Assembly (NCBI GenBank): GCA_964645285.1
Contig: CAZYDR010000005.1
Span: 1 to 62,590, forward strand
DNA: 62,590 nucleotides
Direction: 5' to 3'
DNA from: JAYZAP01 sp964645285
Lineage (GTDB): Bacteria > Pseudomonadota > Alphaproteobacteria > JAAXGF01
Part shown: in pieces, positions 53,376 through 62,590 of the stretch
How positions within the stretch are numbered: position 1 is the first letter of the stretch
Layout of the letters: every line of letters begins with the position of its first letter
Translations under genes and position numbers: made by a program
The notes under the pieces: model-generated
The model's input: only the letters and a program-made list of their open reading frames with translations
What the model was told of the DNA's origin: nothing
Database searches by the model: none

Positions 53376-54632
53376 CTAAAAATGTTCACGAAACCAATGA
53401 CTGACGCGACCTAAACGGCCCCCAGCCCCCTGGTAAATTCGCGCCGAAATTTCCGGCAGTTCGAGTCGCTGACCGACCGCGGAATGGAGCAGCCCGGCGC
53501 AGGTCGAGAACGCCGGCCCGCCGGTCGCCTCGGCCAATCCTTGTATGTCGCGCGGCCGGCCCAGGCGGACCGAACGCCCAAATATCTGGGCCGCCACCTC
53601 GCGCATGCCCGAAAGCTGGCTCGAGCCACCGGTCAGCACCATGCGGCGCCCAGCCGTCTCGGCGAAGCCGCTGGCCTCGAGCCGAGCGCGCACCACTTCG
53701 AAGATTTCCTCGACCCGGGGCCGGATAATGCGATTGAGCTGGGAGCGCGGTACCGGATTGGAACCGGCATCGTCGCCTTCGCCAATGAGCCGCATATCAA
53801 TGGTCTCGCGGTCATCGGCCGGGCTCGGCACGGCGCTGCCGTAGAGCACCTTCATGCGCTCGGCGAAATCGATGGGTGTCGACAGGCCACGGGCGATGTC
53901 GTTGGTGATGTGGTTGCCGCCAATCGGCACCACGTCGGTATGGATGACGTCGTCTTCCAGGAATACCGCGACGCTGGTGGTGCCGCCGCCGATGTCGAGC
54001 AGGGTGACTCCCAACTGGCGTTCATCGTCGTCGAGGCAGGAAAGCCCCGAGGCATAGGACTCCACCACCGTGTCGGCGACGTCGAGGTGACAGCGCAAAA
54101 TGCAAGTGGCGAGATTGCGCATGGGCCCGTGCTGGGCGGTGACCACGTGAATATTGACGCCGAGACTGTCACCGTACATGCCGCGTGGGTCGCGGATACC
54201 GCGGCTGCCGTCGATGGTATAGCCGGCCGGAATGGTATGGACGATAGTGCGTTCTTCGTCACTGCCGTTGCACCGCAGGCGGCCTTCATTGAGCACCCGG
54301 CGCAGGTCGTTGTCGCCGATTTCGTGGCCGTTGAGGGCGACCTCAACCGCCACCGAACGCGACGCTGGGGCGCCCGCCGAGAAACTGACTATAACCTCGC
54401 GGATGGTTTCGTCGGCCATCTGCTCCGCATGGTGCACAGCGCCGAGGACGGAATCCTGGGCCGCCTCCATATCGATGATGGTACCGGCCCGCAAGCCCCG
54501 CGACAGATGATGGCCGATGCCGGTGACACGCAGACCGTCGTCGCCCTCGTGGGCGATGAAACAGCACACCTTGGACGTGCCCACATCAAGCGCGGCAATC
54601 AATCCGTTGCGTGTCTTACTCTTCTTGCTCAC
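53376..54632 (-). CDS. ftsA: cell division protein FtsA
   Basis: 418 aa actin-like ATPase that anchors FtsZ to the membrane. Motifs: IAALDVGTSKVCCFIA (phosphate 1), TLLDIGGGTTSVAVF (phosphate 2), VLTGGSSQLSGM (adenosine) and a C-terminal amphipathic helix (LGRVSHWFREHF) for membrane attachment. Start GTG 54632 follows GAGGGG. Located between ftsQ and ftsZ. Confidence 0.98.
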   Translation of the reverse strand: MSKKSKTRNGLIAALDVGTSKVCCFIAHEGDDGLRVTGIGHHLSRGLRAGTIIDMEAAQDSVLGAVHHAEQMADETIREVIVSFSAGAPASRSVAVEVALNGHEIGDNDLRRVLNEGRLRCNGSDEERTIVHTIPAGYTIDGSRGIRDPRGMYGDSLGVNIHVVTAQHGPMRNLATCILRCHLDVADTVVESYASGLSCLDDDERQLGVTLLDIGGGTTSVAVFLEDDVIHTDVVPIGGNHITNDIARGLSTPIDFAERMKVLYGSAVPSPADDRETIDMRLIGEGDDAGSNPVPRSQLNRIIRPRVEEIFEVVRARLEASGFAETAGRRMVLTGGSSQLSGMREVAAQIFGRSVRLGRPRDIQGLAEATGGPAFSTCAGLLHSAVGQRLELPEISARIYQGAGGRLGRVSHWFREHF

Positions 54633-54662
54633 TGACCCCTCATCCCCTTGTCTTCACGTATT

Positions 54663-55508
54663 CTAGCCGCCGATGCCCAAGGCATCGACGACACCTGACG
54701 GGCGCACCACCACGCGGTCCGGCAGGCGTAAATCAATGGCCGTGATGTCACGGCCGAGTAGCTGATGACGGCGCTCAAAAGCAGCCAGCCGGCGCCACGC
54801 TTCGGCCAGGCCGGTCTCGGGCATGGCGACATCGACGCCGTTGTCGAAACGCAGGTACCAGCGTCGGCCGCCGACCCGTACCGCGGCTTCGACCCGGGCG
54901 CTCAAACCGGGCTCGACCGCCAGCACCGCAAGCAGCCGCGCCGCATGATCGGGGGCGTCATCGCCGACGATGACCGGCAGCGTGGCAAAATCGCCGGGCC
55001 GGGCGCCGTCAATCACCTCGCCGTCGCGGTCGACCACCACCAGGCGACCGTCGCGCTGCCACAAGGCCAACGGCAGGCGCTCAGCCAGGCGCACGAAGAC
55101 CGTATCGGGGAAGCGCCGCTCGATAGTCGCCTCGCGGACCCAGCCCAGGCCCTCGATTCGCAGGCGCGCGGCACCGGCGTCGTAGGCCAGCAGCGGCATT
55201 CCCAGAGTGACTCCGACGGCGTCAATGAGGTCGCCGCGCGCGGTCTCACCGCGCCCGGCCACATAGACTTCTTCGACCACCAGGCCCGTCGCCCCCGAGG
55301 CGTCGATCATGGCGCTCCGCAAGGTGCCCAACAGCCCGGCCGCATAGCCAGACTGCCAAGACCAGACAGCGCCGCCGGTGATTCCGGCCACGACCAGCAC
55401 CGCCGCGCCGTAAATCATGGCCGGTCGCAGACGGCTCGACGACGGCCGCCGCCGCGTCGGGGTTTTGCGGTTGGAAAGCTTGCGCAAACGGTTGATCAAG
55501 CGTCGCAT
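54663..55508 (-). CDS. ftsQ: cell division protein FtsQ
   Basis: 281 aa. A basic cytoplasmic N-terminus (KLSNRKTPTRRRPSS) is followed by one TM helix (MIYGAAVLVVAGITGGAVW) and a periplasmic POTRA domain (ETARGDLIDAVGVTLGMPLLAYD; WVREATIERRFPDTVFVRLAER). It links early and late divisome parts. It overlaps ddl by 13 bases. Confidence 0.95.
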   Translation of the reverse strand: MRRLINRLRKLSNRKTPTRRRPSSSRLRPAMIYGAAVLVVAGITGGAVWSWQSGYAAGLLGTLRSAMIDASGATGLVVEEVYVAGRGETARGDLIDAVGVTLGMPLLAYDAGAARLRIEGLGWVREATIERRFPDTVFVRLAERLPLALWQRDGRLVVVDRDGEVIDGARPGDFATLPVIVGDDAPDHAARLLAVLAVEPGLSARVEAAVRVGGRRWYLRFDNGVDVAMPETGLAEAWRRLAAFERRHQLLGRDITAIDLRLPDRVVVRPSGVVDALGIGG

Positions 55509-56416
55509 CGCGCGTTCTCCACCATCCAGCTGACCAGAGCACCGAAATCGATGCCCACATGAGCGGCCTGCTCGGGCACCAGGGACAATGGCGTCAGGCC
55601 CGGCTGGGTATTGATCTCGAGCAAATAGAGCTTGCCCGGCTCGCCCTCAGTATCGTCGTAGCGGAAATCGGCCCGACTTACACCGCGGCAACCCAGCGCC
55701 CGGTGGGCGGCCAGAGCCGCGTCCTTGGCCTGGCTGCTCACCGCTTCGGGCAGGGGCGCCGGGCACAGGTGGGTGGTCTTGCCGTCGGTGTATTTGGCCT
55801 CGTAATCGTAGAACCCCTCATGGGGCTGCAGTTCGGTCACCGCCAGGGAACGGCCGCCCATGACCGCTACGGTCAATTCGCGGCCGGGAATGAAACGTTC
55901 GACTAGGACCTCGTCACCGAACTGCCAGGCTTCCCGGTGAAGGCCGGGGTAGTTGTCGCCATCCATGACGATGTGAACACCGACGCTGGAACCTTCGCTG
56001 ACCGGCTTGACCACGAAGGGCGGGTCCATGGCGCGGCCGGCAAGGGAGGTTTCGATATCGACCACCAGGCCCTTGGGGCAGGTAATGCCGGCGGCGGCGA
56101 ACAGGCGCTTGGCCAGAACCTTGTCCATGGCCATGGCCGAGGCCAACAGGCCGGAATGGGTGTAAGGCAGGCCGAGAATATTCATGACCCCCTGGACGTT
56201 GCCGTCCTCGCCCCAGCGGCCGTGGAGTGCGTTGAACACCACATCCGGGCGCGGATCGAGGGCCGACAGGGTGGCGGCGAGATCGCGGTCGGCATCGATG
56301 GTGCTGACCGCGTAGCCGCGTTCATCCAACGCTTTGACAACGTCGGCGCCGGTCATCAGGGAGACCTCGCGCTCGGCCGACCAGCCGCCCATCAAGACCG
56401 CCACATGCTTGCTCAT
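55496..56416 (-). CDS. ddl: D-alanine-D-alanine ligase
   Basis: 306 aa ATP-grasp enzyme that makes the D-Ala-D-Ala dipeptide for peptidoglycan. It has VLMGGWSAEREVSL at the N-terminus, the ATP-binding loop PVSEGSSVGVHIV and the C-terminal metal segment YLLEINTQPGLTPLSLVPEQA. ATG 56416 overlaps the murB stop (ATGA). Confidence 0.97.
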   Translation of the reverse strand: MSKHVAVLMGGWSAEREVSLMTGADVVKALDERGYAVSTIDADRDLAATLSALDPRPDVVFNALHGRWGEDGNVQGVMNILGLPYTHSGLLASAMAMDKVLAKRLFAAAGITCPKGLVVDIETSLAGRAMDPPFVVKPVSEGSSVGVHIVMDGDNYPGLHREAWQFGDEVLVERFIPGRELTVAVMGGRSLAVTELQPHEGFYDYEAKYTDGKTTHLCPAPLPEAVSSQAKDAALAAHRALGCRGVSRADFRYDDTEGEPGKLYLLEINTQPGLTPLSLVPEQAAHVGIDFGALVSWMVENARCDA

Positions 56417-57372
56417 GGTGCGGCCTCCCCGAGCTTACGTTCGTGGAGTCCCTTGGCGTGACGGCCAATGCGGCGAATTTCCCATTCGAGAGTAACCTCG
56501 GTGGTCTCGGCAACCCGGCGGCGGACTTCCTCGCCCAGGGCTTCGAGATCGGCGGCGGTGGCCATGCCGGTGTTGATGAGGAAGTTGCAGTGCTTTTCGG
56601 ACACCATGGCGCCGCCGCGCTTGAGACCACGGCATCCGGCTTTGTCGATAAGCTCCCAGGCGCTGTCACCGGGCGGATTGCGGAAGGTGCTGCCGCCGGT
56701 GCGCACCCGCATGGGCTGGGAAGCCTCACGCTCGGCCGCGATCTCGGCCATGCGCCCGGCGATGGCGTGCTTGTCGCCGGTCGCGCCTTCAAGCGTCGCC
56801 GATGAAAAAATCCAGCCCTCGGGGATCGCCGAGTGGCGATAGGAAAAGCCGAGATCGTCCTGGCTAAGTTCGTGCTCAATACCCGCCGGATCGAAGGCCC
56901 GGGCGCTGGTGACTACGGCCGCCATTTCGCTGCCGAAGGCGCCAGCGTTCATACGTAAATTGCCACCGATGGTGCCCGGCACGCCGCTGAGAAACTCAAG
57001 CCCGGCGACGCCCGCCTCGCCGGCGGTGCGGGCTACCGTGTAGTCGAGAGCCATGGCGCCGGCTATGACACGCGTGCCATCGACGTTAACTTTGGCGAAG
57101 GCGCGGCCAAGGCGAATGACCACGCCGTCGATACCGCCATCACGGACCAGCAGGTTCGAGCCGATGCCGATAACCGTGACCGGCACATCGGCGGGCTTGG
57201 CGGCGAGAAAGGCCGCCAGATCGGCACCGTCGGCCGGACGGTACAGCACCTCGGCCGGGCCGCCGACGCGGAACCAGGTAACCCGGTGGAGCGGCACGTT
57301 CTCGGTGTAGCTACCGCGTACCTCGGACAGGCGTGCTATCAATCCTCCGTCCATGCGGTCCGCCGCCATCAT
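56413..57372 (-). CDS. murB: UDP-N-acetylenolpyruvoylglucosamine reductase
   Basis: 319 aa FAD enzyme that reduces UDP-GlcNAc-enolpyruvate to UDP-MurNAc. It has TWFRVGGPAEVLYRP, the FAD-binding VIGIGSNLLVRDGG, LSGVPGTIGGNLRMNAG, the GSTFRNPPG catalytic region and a C-terminal VRRRVAETTEVTLEWEIRRIG. Overlaps murC by 4 bases. Confidence 0.97.
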   Translation of the reverse strand: MMAADRMDGGLIARLSEVRGSYTENVPLHRVTWFRVGGPAEVLYRPADGADLAAFLAAKPADVPVTVIGIGSNLLVRDGGIDGVVIRLGRAFAKVNVDGTRVIAGAMALDYTVARTAGEAGVAGLEFLSGVPGTIGGNLRMNAGAFGSEMAAVVTSARAFDPAGIEHELSQDDLGFSYRHSAIPEGWIFSSATLEGATGDKHAIAGRMAEIAAEREASQPMRVRTGGSTFRNPPGDSAWELIDKAGCRGLKRGGAMVSEKHCNFLINTGMATAADLEALGEEVRRRVAETTEVTLEWEIRRIGRHAKGLHERKLGEAAP

Positions 57373-58802
57373 GCGCCGGCCCCCTGTTTCCGGGTCGCCA
57401 ACAGCGCCTCCAGTTCACCGGGCAAGGCGTGGGCCCAGGCGGTGACCGTGCCGGCGCCGAGGCAGATCACCACGTCCTTGGGCTCGGCCAGGTCAGCGAT
57501 CATGGCGGCCAGGTTCTCGGGTGCGTCCAGGGTTTCAACATGGCGGTGACCGCGGACGCGCAGGCCGTCGGCCAGGCTGTCCCGGTCGATGCCGTCGATG
57601 GGTGCCTCGCCGGCAGCATAAACATCGGCAACGACCACCATGTCGGCGTCGTTGAAGCAGCCGCAGAATTCCTCGAACAGGTCGCGCAACCGGCTGTAGC
57701 GATGGGGCTGGACCACGGCGATGATGCGCCCACCATAGACCCCGCACGCCGCGTCCAGGACGGCGGCGATCTCGACCGGATGATGGCCGTAGTCGTCGAT
57801 CACCGTAATGCCGCCAGCTTCGCCGGTGCGGGTAAAGCGCCGCTTGACCCCTTCGAACCCGGCCAGGACACGCCACACCACGCCCTCGTCGATGCCCATT
57901 TCGCCGGCCAGAGCCACTGCCGCCAGGGCGTTGAGCACGTTGTGGCGGCCGAGCATGGGCAGCTCGAAATTCTTGATAACACGCTCGCTGCCGGCGGCGC
58001 GGTCGGCGACCACCACGCCGAAGCGCATACCGCTGGGCGATGAATCCACGTCGATGGCCCGGAAGTCGGCCTGGGGGCTGTAGCCGTAGGTGATGATGCG
58101 GCGGTCCGATACCCGGCCAATCAGCGCCTGAACTTCCGGGTGATCGACGCAGAGCACAGCAAAGCCATAGAACGGAATGTTCTCGACGAACTGCTCGAAG
58201 GCGGCGCGTAGGGCGTCGAACGAGCCATAGTGATCGAGATGCTCGGGATCGATATTGGTGACCACGGCAATGGTCGCCGGCAGCTTGACGAAACTGCCGT
58301 CGGATTCGTCTGACTCCACAACCATCCAGTCGCCGCCACCAAGATGAGCGTTGGTGCCATAGGCGTTGATAATGCCACCGTTGATGACGGTCGGATCGTA
58401 GCGCGCGGCATCGAGCACCGCGGCGATCATCGAGGTGGTCGTCGTCTTGCCATGGGTACCGCCGACCGCCACGGACCACTTGAGGCGCATCAGTTCGCCA
58501 AGCATCTCGGAACGTCCGACCACCGGCACGAAGCGCGCCCGCGCCGCCGCCACCTCGGGATTGCCGGGTTTGACCGCCGAGGACACGATAGCCACCTGGG
58601 CCTCGCCAAGGTTGGCCTCGTCGTGACCGATGTGAACGGTGATGCCGAGGCCCCGCAGGCGCGTCACGTTGGCGTTCTCCGCCAGGTCGCTGCCCTGCAC
58701 CGTATAACCCAAATTGTGCAACACCTCGGCGATGCCGCTCATACCGATGCCGCCAATACCGACGAAGTGGATGAGGCCGATATCAAGAGGCATTTCCCTC
58801 AT
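57369..58802 (-). CDS. murC: UDP-N-acetylmuramate-L-alanine ligase
   Basis: 477 aa Mur ligase that adds L-Ala to UDP-MurNAc. It has HFVGIGGIGMSGIAEVL at the N-terminus, the ATP loop GGTHGKTTTTSM, ESDESDGSF and DDYGHHPVEI. ATG 58802 overlaps the murG stop (ATGA) and has GGGGAG upstream; ATG 58793 is an alternative three codons later. Confidence 0.97.
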   Translation of the reverse strand: MREMPLDIGLIHFVGIGGIGMSGIAEVLHNLGYTVQGSDLAENANVTRLRGLGITVHIGHDEANLGEAQVAIVSSAVKPGNPEVAAARARFVPVVGRSEMLGELMRLKWSVAVGGTHGKTTTTSMIAAVLDAARYDPTVINGGIINAYGTNAHLGGGDWMVVESDESDGSFVKLPATIAVVTNIDPEHLDHYGSFDALRAAFEQFVENIPFYGFAVLCVDHPEVQALIGRVSDRRIITYGYSPQADFRAIDVDSSPSGMRFGVVVADRAAGSERVIKNFELPMLGRHNVLNALAAVALAGEMGIDEGVVWRVLAGFEGVKRRFTRTGEAGGITVIDDYGHHPVEIAAVLDAACGVYGGRIIAVVQPHRYSRLRDLFEEFCGCFNDADMVVVADVYAAGEAPIDGIDRDSLADGLRVRGHRHVETLDAPENLAAMIADLAEPKDVVICLGAGTVTAWAHALPGELEALLATRKQGAGA

Positions 58803-59932
58803 GCCGCCATCTCCCCGGCATGACGCCGGTTACCGTTGGCCGGTATGCAACGCTCAACCAGATCAGCCAAGCGGCTCGCCGCCTCCGGCGTGCCCGCAGC
58901 CTTGGCGCAGGCTGCCGCCTTGGCCAGCCGGCCCGGCTCGGCGATGAGTTCAGCGATACGCGCGGCCAGGGCTTCGGGCGTGAAATCGACCTGGTCCATG
59001 ATCCAGCCGGCGCCCACCGCTTCGATGGTGCGGGCATTGGCACTCTGATGGTCGTCGGTGGCGCTGGGCAGGGGCACCAGAATGGCCGGCCGTCCGGCGA
59101 CGGTGAGCTCCGTCACCGTCGATGCGCCAGCGCGGGCGATGACAAGCTGGGCGGCGCCGAGGCGGTCCGGCAGGTCATCGAAAAACGCCGCCAATTCGGC
59201 CTCGATGCCGGCCGCATCATAGTGAGCGCGAGCGCTCTCCATATCCTCGGGCCGGCATTGTTGGACAACGTGCAAAGGATGGCGCGACGGTAATCCGGAG
59301 AGGGAGGACAAAGCTCCGGGGACCACTTGGGTCATTACCGCCGCGCCCTGGCTGCCGCCAGTAATCAGAATTGAGAGGGCCTCGCCCGGCTCGGGTGCTC
59401 GATAGGGTGTTTCGCCGATGGCCGCGACTTCGCTTCGCACCGGATTGCCGATGTGCTTGGCGCGGGCCTGATCGGCGGGCGCAATCCGGCTTGTCTCGAC
59501 GAACGAGGTAGCAATGGCGCTAGCCCGGGGCGCCAGTAACCGGTTGGCCCGGCCGAGCACCGCGTTCTGTTCATGAATAACCGTCGGCACACCGAGATGG
59601 GCCGCCGCTAGCACCGCCGGTACCGAGGCGTAGCCGCCGAAACCAACCACCCCCGAGGGCTTCAATCGCGCCAAAAGGCGACGCGCCTGGTAAACCCCCA
59701 GGGCGACATTGGCGAGACCGCCCAAGCGGTCGAGCAGGCCGCGCCCGGTCACCGCCGCGGCGCGCACCGTATGGACCGCCACATCACCCAGGGACTCACC
59801 GAAGCCGGCGCCGCGATGGTCGGTGACCAGCGCCAGGGTCCGCCCGCGCGACGCCAATTCGGCGGCCAGGGCCCGGGCCGGGAACAGATGGCCGCCAGTC
59901 CCGCCAGCGGCAAGCACGACGAGACCGCTCAC
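58799..59932 (-). CDS. murG: lipid II synthase (N-acetylglucosaminyltransferase)
   Basis: 377 aa GT-B glycosyltransferase that converts lipid I to lipid II on the inner face of the membrane. It has VLAAGGTGGHLFPA, VVGFGGYASVPAVLAA, HEQNAVLGRANRLL, ITGGSQGA and RAGASTVTEL. GTG 59932 overlaps the ftsW stop (GTGA) and starts exactly before the conserved core; the longer upstream frame is the ftsW 3' end. Confidence 0.97.
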   Translation of the reverse strand: MSGLVVLAAGGTGGHLFPARALAAELASRGRTLALVTDHRGAGFGESLGDVAVHTVRAAAVTGRGLLDRLGGLANVALGVYQARRLLARLKPSGVVGFGGYASVPAVLAAAHLGVPTVIHEQNAVLGRANRLLAPRASAIATSFVETSRIAPADQARAKHIGNPVRSEVAAIGETPYRAPEPGEALSILITGGSQGAAVMTQVVPGALSSLSGLPSRHPLHVVQQCRPEDMESARAHYDAAGIEAELAAFFDDLPDRLGAAQLVIARAGASTVTELTVAGRPAILVPLPSATDDHQSANARTIEAVGAGWIMDQVDFTPEALAARIAELIAEPGRLAKAAACAKAAGTPEAASRLADLVERCIPANGNRRHAGEMAA

Positions 59933-61053
59933 GAGCCACCCCCATAGCCGGGGCGACGGCGCGTCAAGGCCAGCACCATACCCATGCCGAGGGCTACGGC
60001 GACAGTCGATGAGCCACCGTAGGAAACGAACGGCAAGGTTATACCGGTAGGCGGAATCAGCGCCAGAGTGACGCCCATATGGAGTAGAGCCTGGAGGCCG
60101 AACTGGATCAGCAGGCCGCCAACCGCCAGCATGACGAACAGATCGCGCTGGTGATGCAGGCGACCGAAGCCACGCAGCACCACGAAGGCGAACAGGGCCA
60201 ACAAGGCCAGGCACAGCAGCAGGCCGAACTCCTCCCCGGCCACGGCGAAGACGAAATCGCTATGGGCGTCGGGCAGGGTTTCCTTGACCACGCCCTCGCC
60301 CGGCCCACGACCCAGCAGGCCGCCATTGGTAAAGGCCTCGAGGGCGGTGTCGACCTGATAACTATCACCCGACGCCGGATCGAGGAAGCGGTCAACCCGG
60401 TCGGTCACATGGGGCACAAAGACATAAGCCATGGCCGCGGCACTGATCCCCACCACGGCGAGCAGGGCGACCCAGCGCAAATGCAGACCGGCCAGGAAAC
60501 ACTGAGCGAACCATACGGCGCCGACCAACACGGCCATGCTGAAATCAGGCTGCAGCATAAGCAGGCCGACGATGACCGCGCAGAGCGCCACACAAACCAG
60601 ATTGCCCGGGAAGGTCGGGTCGAGGCGCTGGGTGGCGAGCAGCCAGGCGGCGGTCACCACAAATGTCGGCTTGACGAATTCGGAGACCTGGAGCGACACG
60701 GCGCCCAGCCTGATCCAACGCCGCGCGCCGTTGACTTCGGCTCCGGCGAAGATGGTCACCACCATCAACAGCAACCCCGCCAACAGGCCGCCCACGGTAA
60801 TCCGCCGCACCCACTGAGGCGACAGCAGGGAGACGCCGAGAATGACCAACAGGGCCGGCCCGCCATAGAACAACTGGCGACGAACGAAGTAGAACTGATC
60901 GACCCCAATATGGTCGGCGATGGCCGGACTGGCGGCCATGGTCAGAATAGTGCCGAGCGCCACCAGCAACGCCAGGGACGCCAGGGTCCAGCGGTCAACG
61001 GTCCACCACCACTGGCCGACCAGGCTGCGATCGTTGCGGGCCAGGACAATCAA
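59929..61053 (-). CDS. ftsW: SEDS peptidoglycan polymerase FtsW
   Basis: 374 aa with about ten TM helices. Conserved parts are GAEVNGARRWIRLG, LLMLQPDFSMAVLVG, DSYQVDTALEAFTNGGLLGRGPGEG, HSDFVFAVAGEEFG and PPTGITLPFVSYGGSS. It polymerises septal glycan with a class B PBP. The start is TTG 61053, overlapping the murD stop (TTGA), with GGCGGGGA upstream. Confidence 0.96.
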   Translation of the reverse strand: MIVLARNDRSLVGQWWWTVDRWTLASLALLVALGTILTMAASPAIADHIGVDQFYFVRRQLFYGGPALLVILGVSLLSPQWVRRITVGGLLAGLLLMVVTIFAGAEVNGARRWIRLGAVSLQVSEFVKPTFVVTAAWLLATQRLDPTFPGNLVCVALCAVIVGLLMLQPDFSMAVLVGAVWFAQCFLAGLHLRWVALLAVVGISAAAMAYVFVPHVTDRVDRFLDPASGDSYQVDTALEAFTNGGLLGRGPGEGVVKETLPDAHSDFVFAVAGEEFGLLLCLALLALFAFVVLRGFGRLHHQRDLFVMLAVGGLLIQFGLQALLHMGVTLALIPPTGITLPFVSYGGSSTVAVALGMGMVLALTRRRPGYGGGS

Positions 61054-62483
61054 TGGATTATCCCCGCCGGGCTGTGGTCGAGGGGCTCGTGTTCGACGAG
61101 CATGGCCCGTTCGCCCGGCAACGCCTCGACCAGAGCGCGGAACGCATCGCCCCGGACCTCGAAATCGGCGAACTGGTCAAACGAGGCGCAGGCCGGCGAC
61201 AGCAGCACCACGGCGCCGAATTCGCCGTCATCACAAGCCATGGCGGCGGCCGCGCCAAGGGCCGTATCGAGATCGCCGCACTGACTGTAAGGCACCGCGT
61301 CGCCCAGGGTCGCAGCGAAGTCTCCCGCCGCCTCGCCGATCAAAAACACATGACGAATGCGCGAGAACCGAGACGCCAATTCATCGATGCCACCGGCCTT
61401 CGCCCGACCGCCGGCAATCCAGTAGATCGACTTATAGCAGTCCAGGACCCGCGCCGTGGAAGCCGCGTTGGTCGCCTTTGAGTCGTTGACATAGGTAACG
61501 CCGTCGATCACCGCCAGGCGCTCCTGGCGATGGGCGAGACCGGGGAAGCTGCGCAGGTAGGCGGCGATCATCGCGGCCGGAACCTGGGAGACCCGCGCCA
61601 TGGCAAAGGCGGCGGCGGCGTTCTGCCAGTTGTGGGCGCCGGGCAAGGTGGCGATATCGGCCAGATCGATGACCGGGTCGTCCTCACCCTCGGTATCATC
61701 ATGAAGAATGCCGTCCACCACATAGACGCCGCCCGATATCTTACGGCCGACGGCGACAGGAATGACCTGCTGGTCGCCAACGTCCATGAGCTCATGGCAA
61801 ATCCGCTGACACCACTCGTCATCGACGCAGACCACCGCCACCTGGAGATCAGACTGGCCATGGAAGATGTGTTTCTTGACACCGGCGTAGCCAGCCAGAT
61901 CACCGTGCCGGTCGATATGGTCAGGCGTGATGTTGAGCAGGGCCGCCACATCGCAGGTCAGTGAAACGGTAAGATCGATCTGGTAGGACGACAGCTCAAG
62001 CACATAGGTGCCCTTGCCCAAGGGCTCGAGGTCGAGCACCGGAATACCCAGGTTACCGCCGACCGCCACATCCTGGCCAGCGAGCTTGAGAATGTGGCCG
62101 ACCAGGGCGGTGGTCGTCGATTTTCCGTTGGTGCCGGTGATGCCGATGTAGCGGGCATCGGCCATGGTACGCACCAGCAATTCGATATCGCCGATTACCT
62201 CGCAGCCGGCGCGGCGCGCCAGGTCAACCACCGGATGGGGCCTGGGGTGGTTCATGGGCACGCCAGGGGCGAGCACCAACGACGTCAGCGCCGACCAGTT
62301 GCAGCCATAGAGATCGACCAGGGAGACACCGGCAGCCTCGGCCCTGGCGCGGCTGTCCTCGGCATCGTCCCAGGCCCAGACGTCGGCGCCGGCGGCGTTC
62401 AGGGCGCGGGCGGCGGATAGCCCGGACCGTCCAAGCCCGAAGACGGCGACCGGCAAGCCGGCGAAGGGGAAGGCGTCGATCAT
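61050..62483 (-). CDS. murD: UDP-N-acetylmuramoylalanine-D-glutamate ligase
   Basis: 477 aa Mur ligase that adds D-Glu to UDP-MurNAc-L-Ala. It has VAVFGLGRSGLSAARAL, the ATP loop GITGTNGKSTTTALVGH, LNITPDHIDRHGDLAGYAGVK and VNDSKATNAAST. ATG 62483 lies 4 bases after the mraY stop. Complete. Confidence 0.97.
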   Translation of the reverse strand: MIDAFPFAGLPVAVFGLGRSGLSAARALNAAGADVWAWDDAEDSRARAEAAGVSLVDLYGCNWSALTSLVLAPGVPMNHPRPHPVVDLARRAGCEVIGDIELLVRTMADARYIGITGTNGKSTTTALVGHILKLAGQDVAVGGNLGIPVLDLEPLGKGTYVLELSSYQIDLTVSLTCDVAALLNITPDHIDRHGDLAGYAGVKKHIFHGQSDLQVAVVCVDDEWCQRICHELMDVGDQQVIPVAVGRKISGGVYVVDGILHDDTEGEDDPVIDLADIATLPGAHNWQNAAAAFAMARVSQVPAAMIAAYLRSFPGLAHRQERLAVIDGVTYVNDSKATNAASTARVLDCYKSIYWIAGGRAKAGGIDELASRFSRIRHVFLIGEAAGDFAATLGDAVPYSQCGDLDTALGAAAAMACDDGEFGAVVLLSPACASFDQFADFEVRGDAFRALVEALPGERAMLVEHEPLDHSPAGIIH

Positions 62484-62487
62484 GCCA

Positions 62488-62590
62488 TCACCTCAGCTTC
62501 AACGTGGCCAGACCCAGGAGGGCGAGAATTAAGGCGATGATCCAGAAACGAATGACGATGGTCGGCTCGGCCCAGCCTTTCTGTTCGAAG
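62488..62590 (-). CDS. mraY: phospho-MurNAc-pentapeptide transferase, C-terminal fragment
   Basis: The last 33 codons run in from the window edge: FEQKGWAEPTIVIRFWIIA, a final hydrophobic helix and the end GLATLKLR, stop TGA 62490-62488. This matches the C-terminus of MraY, the membrane enzyme that makes lipid I. The position before murD in the dcw cluster supports it. The 5' part is outside the window. Confidence 0.9.
   Translation of the reverse strand, partial: FEQKGWAEPTIVIRFWIIALILALLGLATLKLR

Noticed and set aside
1..62590. CRISPR arrays, tRNA/rRNA genes, insertion sequences and phage genes
   Set aside because: Scanned by eye for regular direct repeats, cloverleaf-like segments and transposase or integrase motifs; none was convincing.

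Overview
This GC-rich window comes from an alphaproteobacterium, most likely Rhodospirillales-like. The pointers are a recA end followed by alaS, a eukaryote-type NADP isocitrate dehydrogenase, a hopanoid-pathway HpnE, two DUF1127 micro-proteins, and a continuous mraY-murD-ftsW-murG-murC-murB-ddl-ftsQ-ftsA-ftsZ-lpxC-bamD-recN-ligA run with an FtsZ ending in an alphaproteobacterial-type tail. The assignment rests on gene content and order only.

Layout. 1-3819 (+): recA 3' end with terminator, alaS and an MBL-fold hydrolase. 3869-11386: accessory genes, namely a broken MshEN-like/AAA ATPase and, on the minus strand, a MerR-ATPase fusion, an orphan peptide-type permease, a class IV aminotransferase, an old-yellow-enzyme oxidoreductase and a nonsense-interrupted D-2-hydroxyacid dehydrogenase. 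11515-16939: icd, a LOG protein, a small exported protein, two c-type cytochromes, a LysM protein and two tiny unknown ORFs. 17148-22325 (+): psd-pssA, then an FAH hydrolase, a TPP enzyme and an MFS transporter. 22322-23599 (-): hpnE. 23868-45591: a large catabolic region with a DapA-family lyase, a peptide-type ABC transporter (two permeases plus a fused double ATPase, no binding protein), heterotetrameric sarcosine oxidase soxBDAG, a broken serine hydrolase, a sulfatase, an MttB-family methyltransferase, twin DUF1127 genes, two tandem FAD amine oxidases, a frameshifted TMADH-like demethylase and two DMT exporters, one split in half. 45599-62590 (-): ligA, recN, bamD, lpxC and the division/cell-wall (dcw) cluster up to the 3' end of mraY.

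How it fits together. The 24.9-43.7 kb region reads as uptake and stepwise N-demethylation of methylated amines. The ABC transporter imports, MttB-like and TMADH-like proteins would demethylate, SoxBDAG converts sarcosine to glycine plus a C1 unit on tetrahydrofolate, and the sulfatase could release a sulfated precursor such as choline sulfate. The substrate is inferred from neighbours.

The most striking observations are these. (1) Premature stops and frameshifts are concentrated in accessory genes (ATPase, D-2-hydroxyacid dehydrogenase, serine hydrolase, TMADH-like enzyme, EamA), while the housekeeping genes show none. (2) A MerR-type regulator fused to a P-loop ATPase sits behind a textbook 19-bp-spacer MerR promoter with a perfect 15-bp dyad. 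(3) A long near-perfect hairpin lies between lpxC and bamD next to an extended -10 promoter. (4) A diheme cytochrome has a CxCH first haem site and lacks a normal start codon. No CRISPR array, rRNA, tRNA or insertion sequence was seen.
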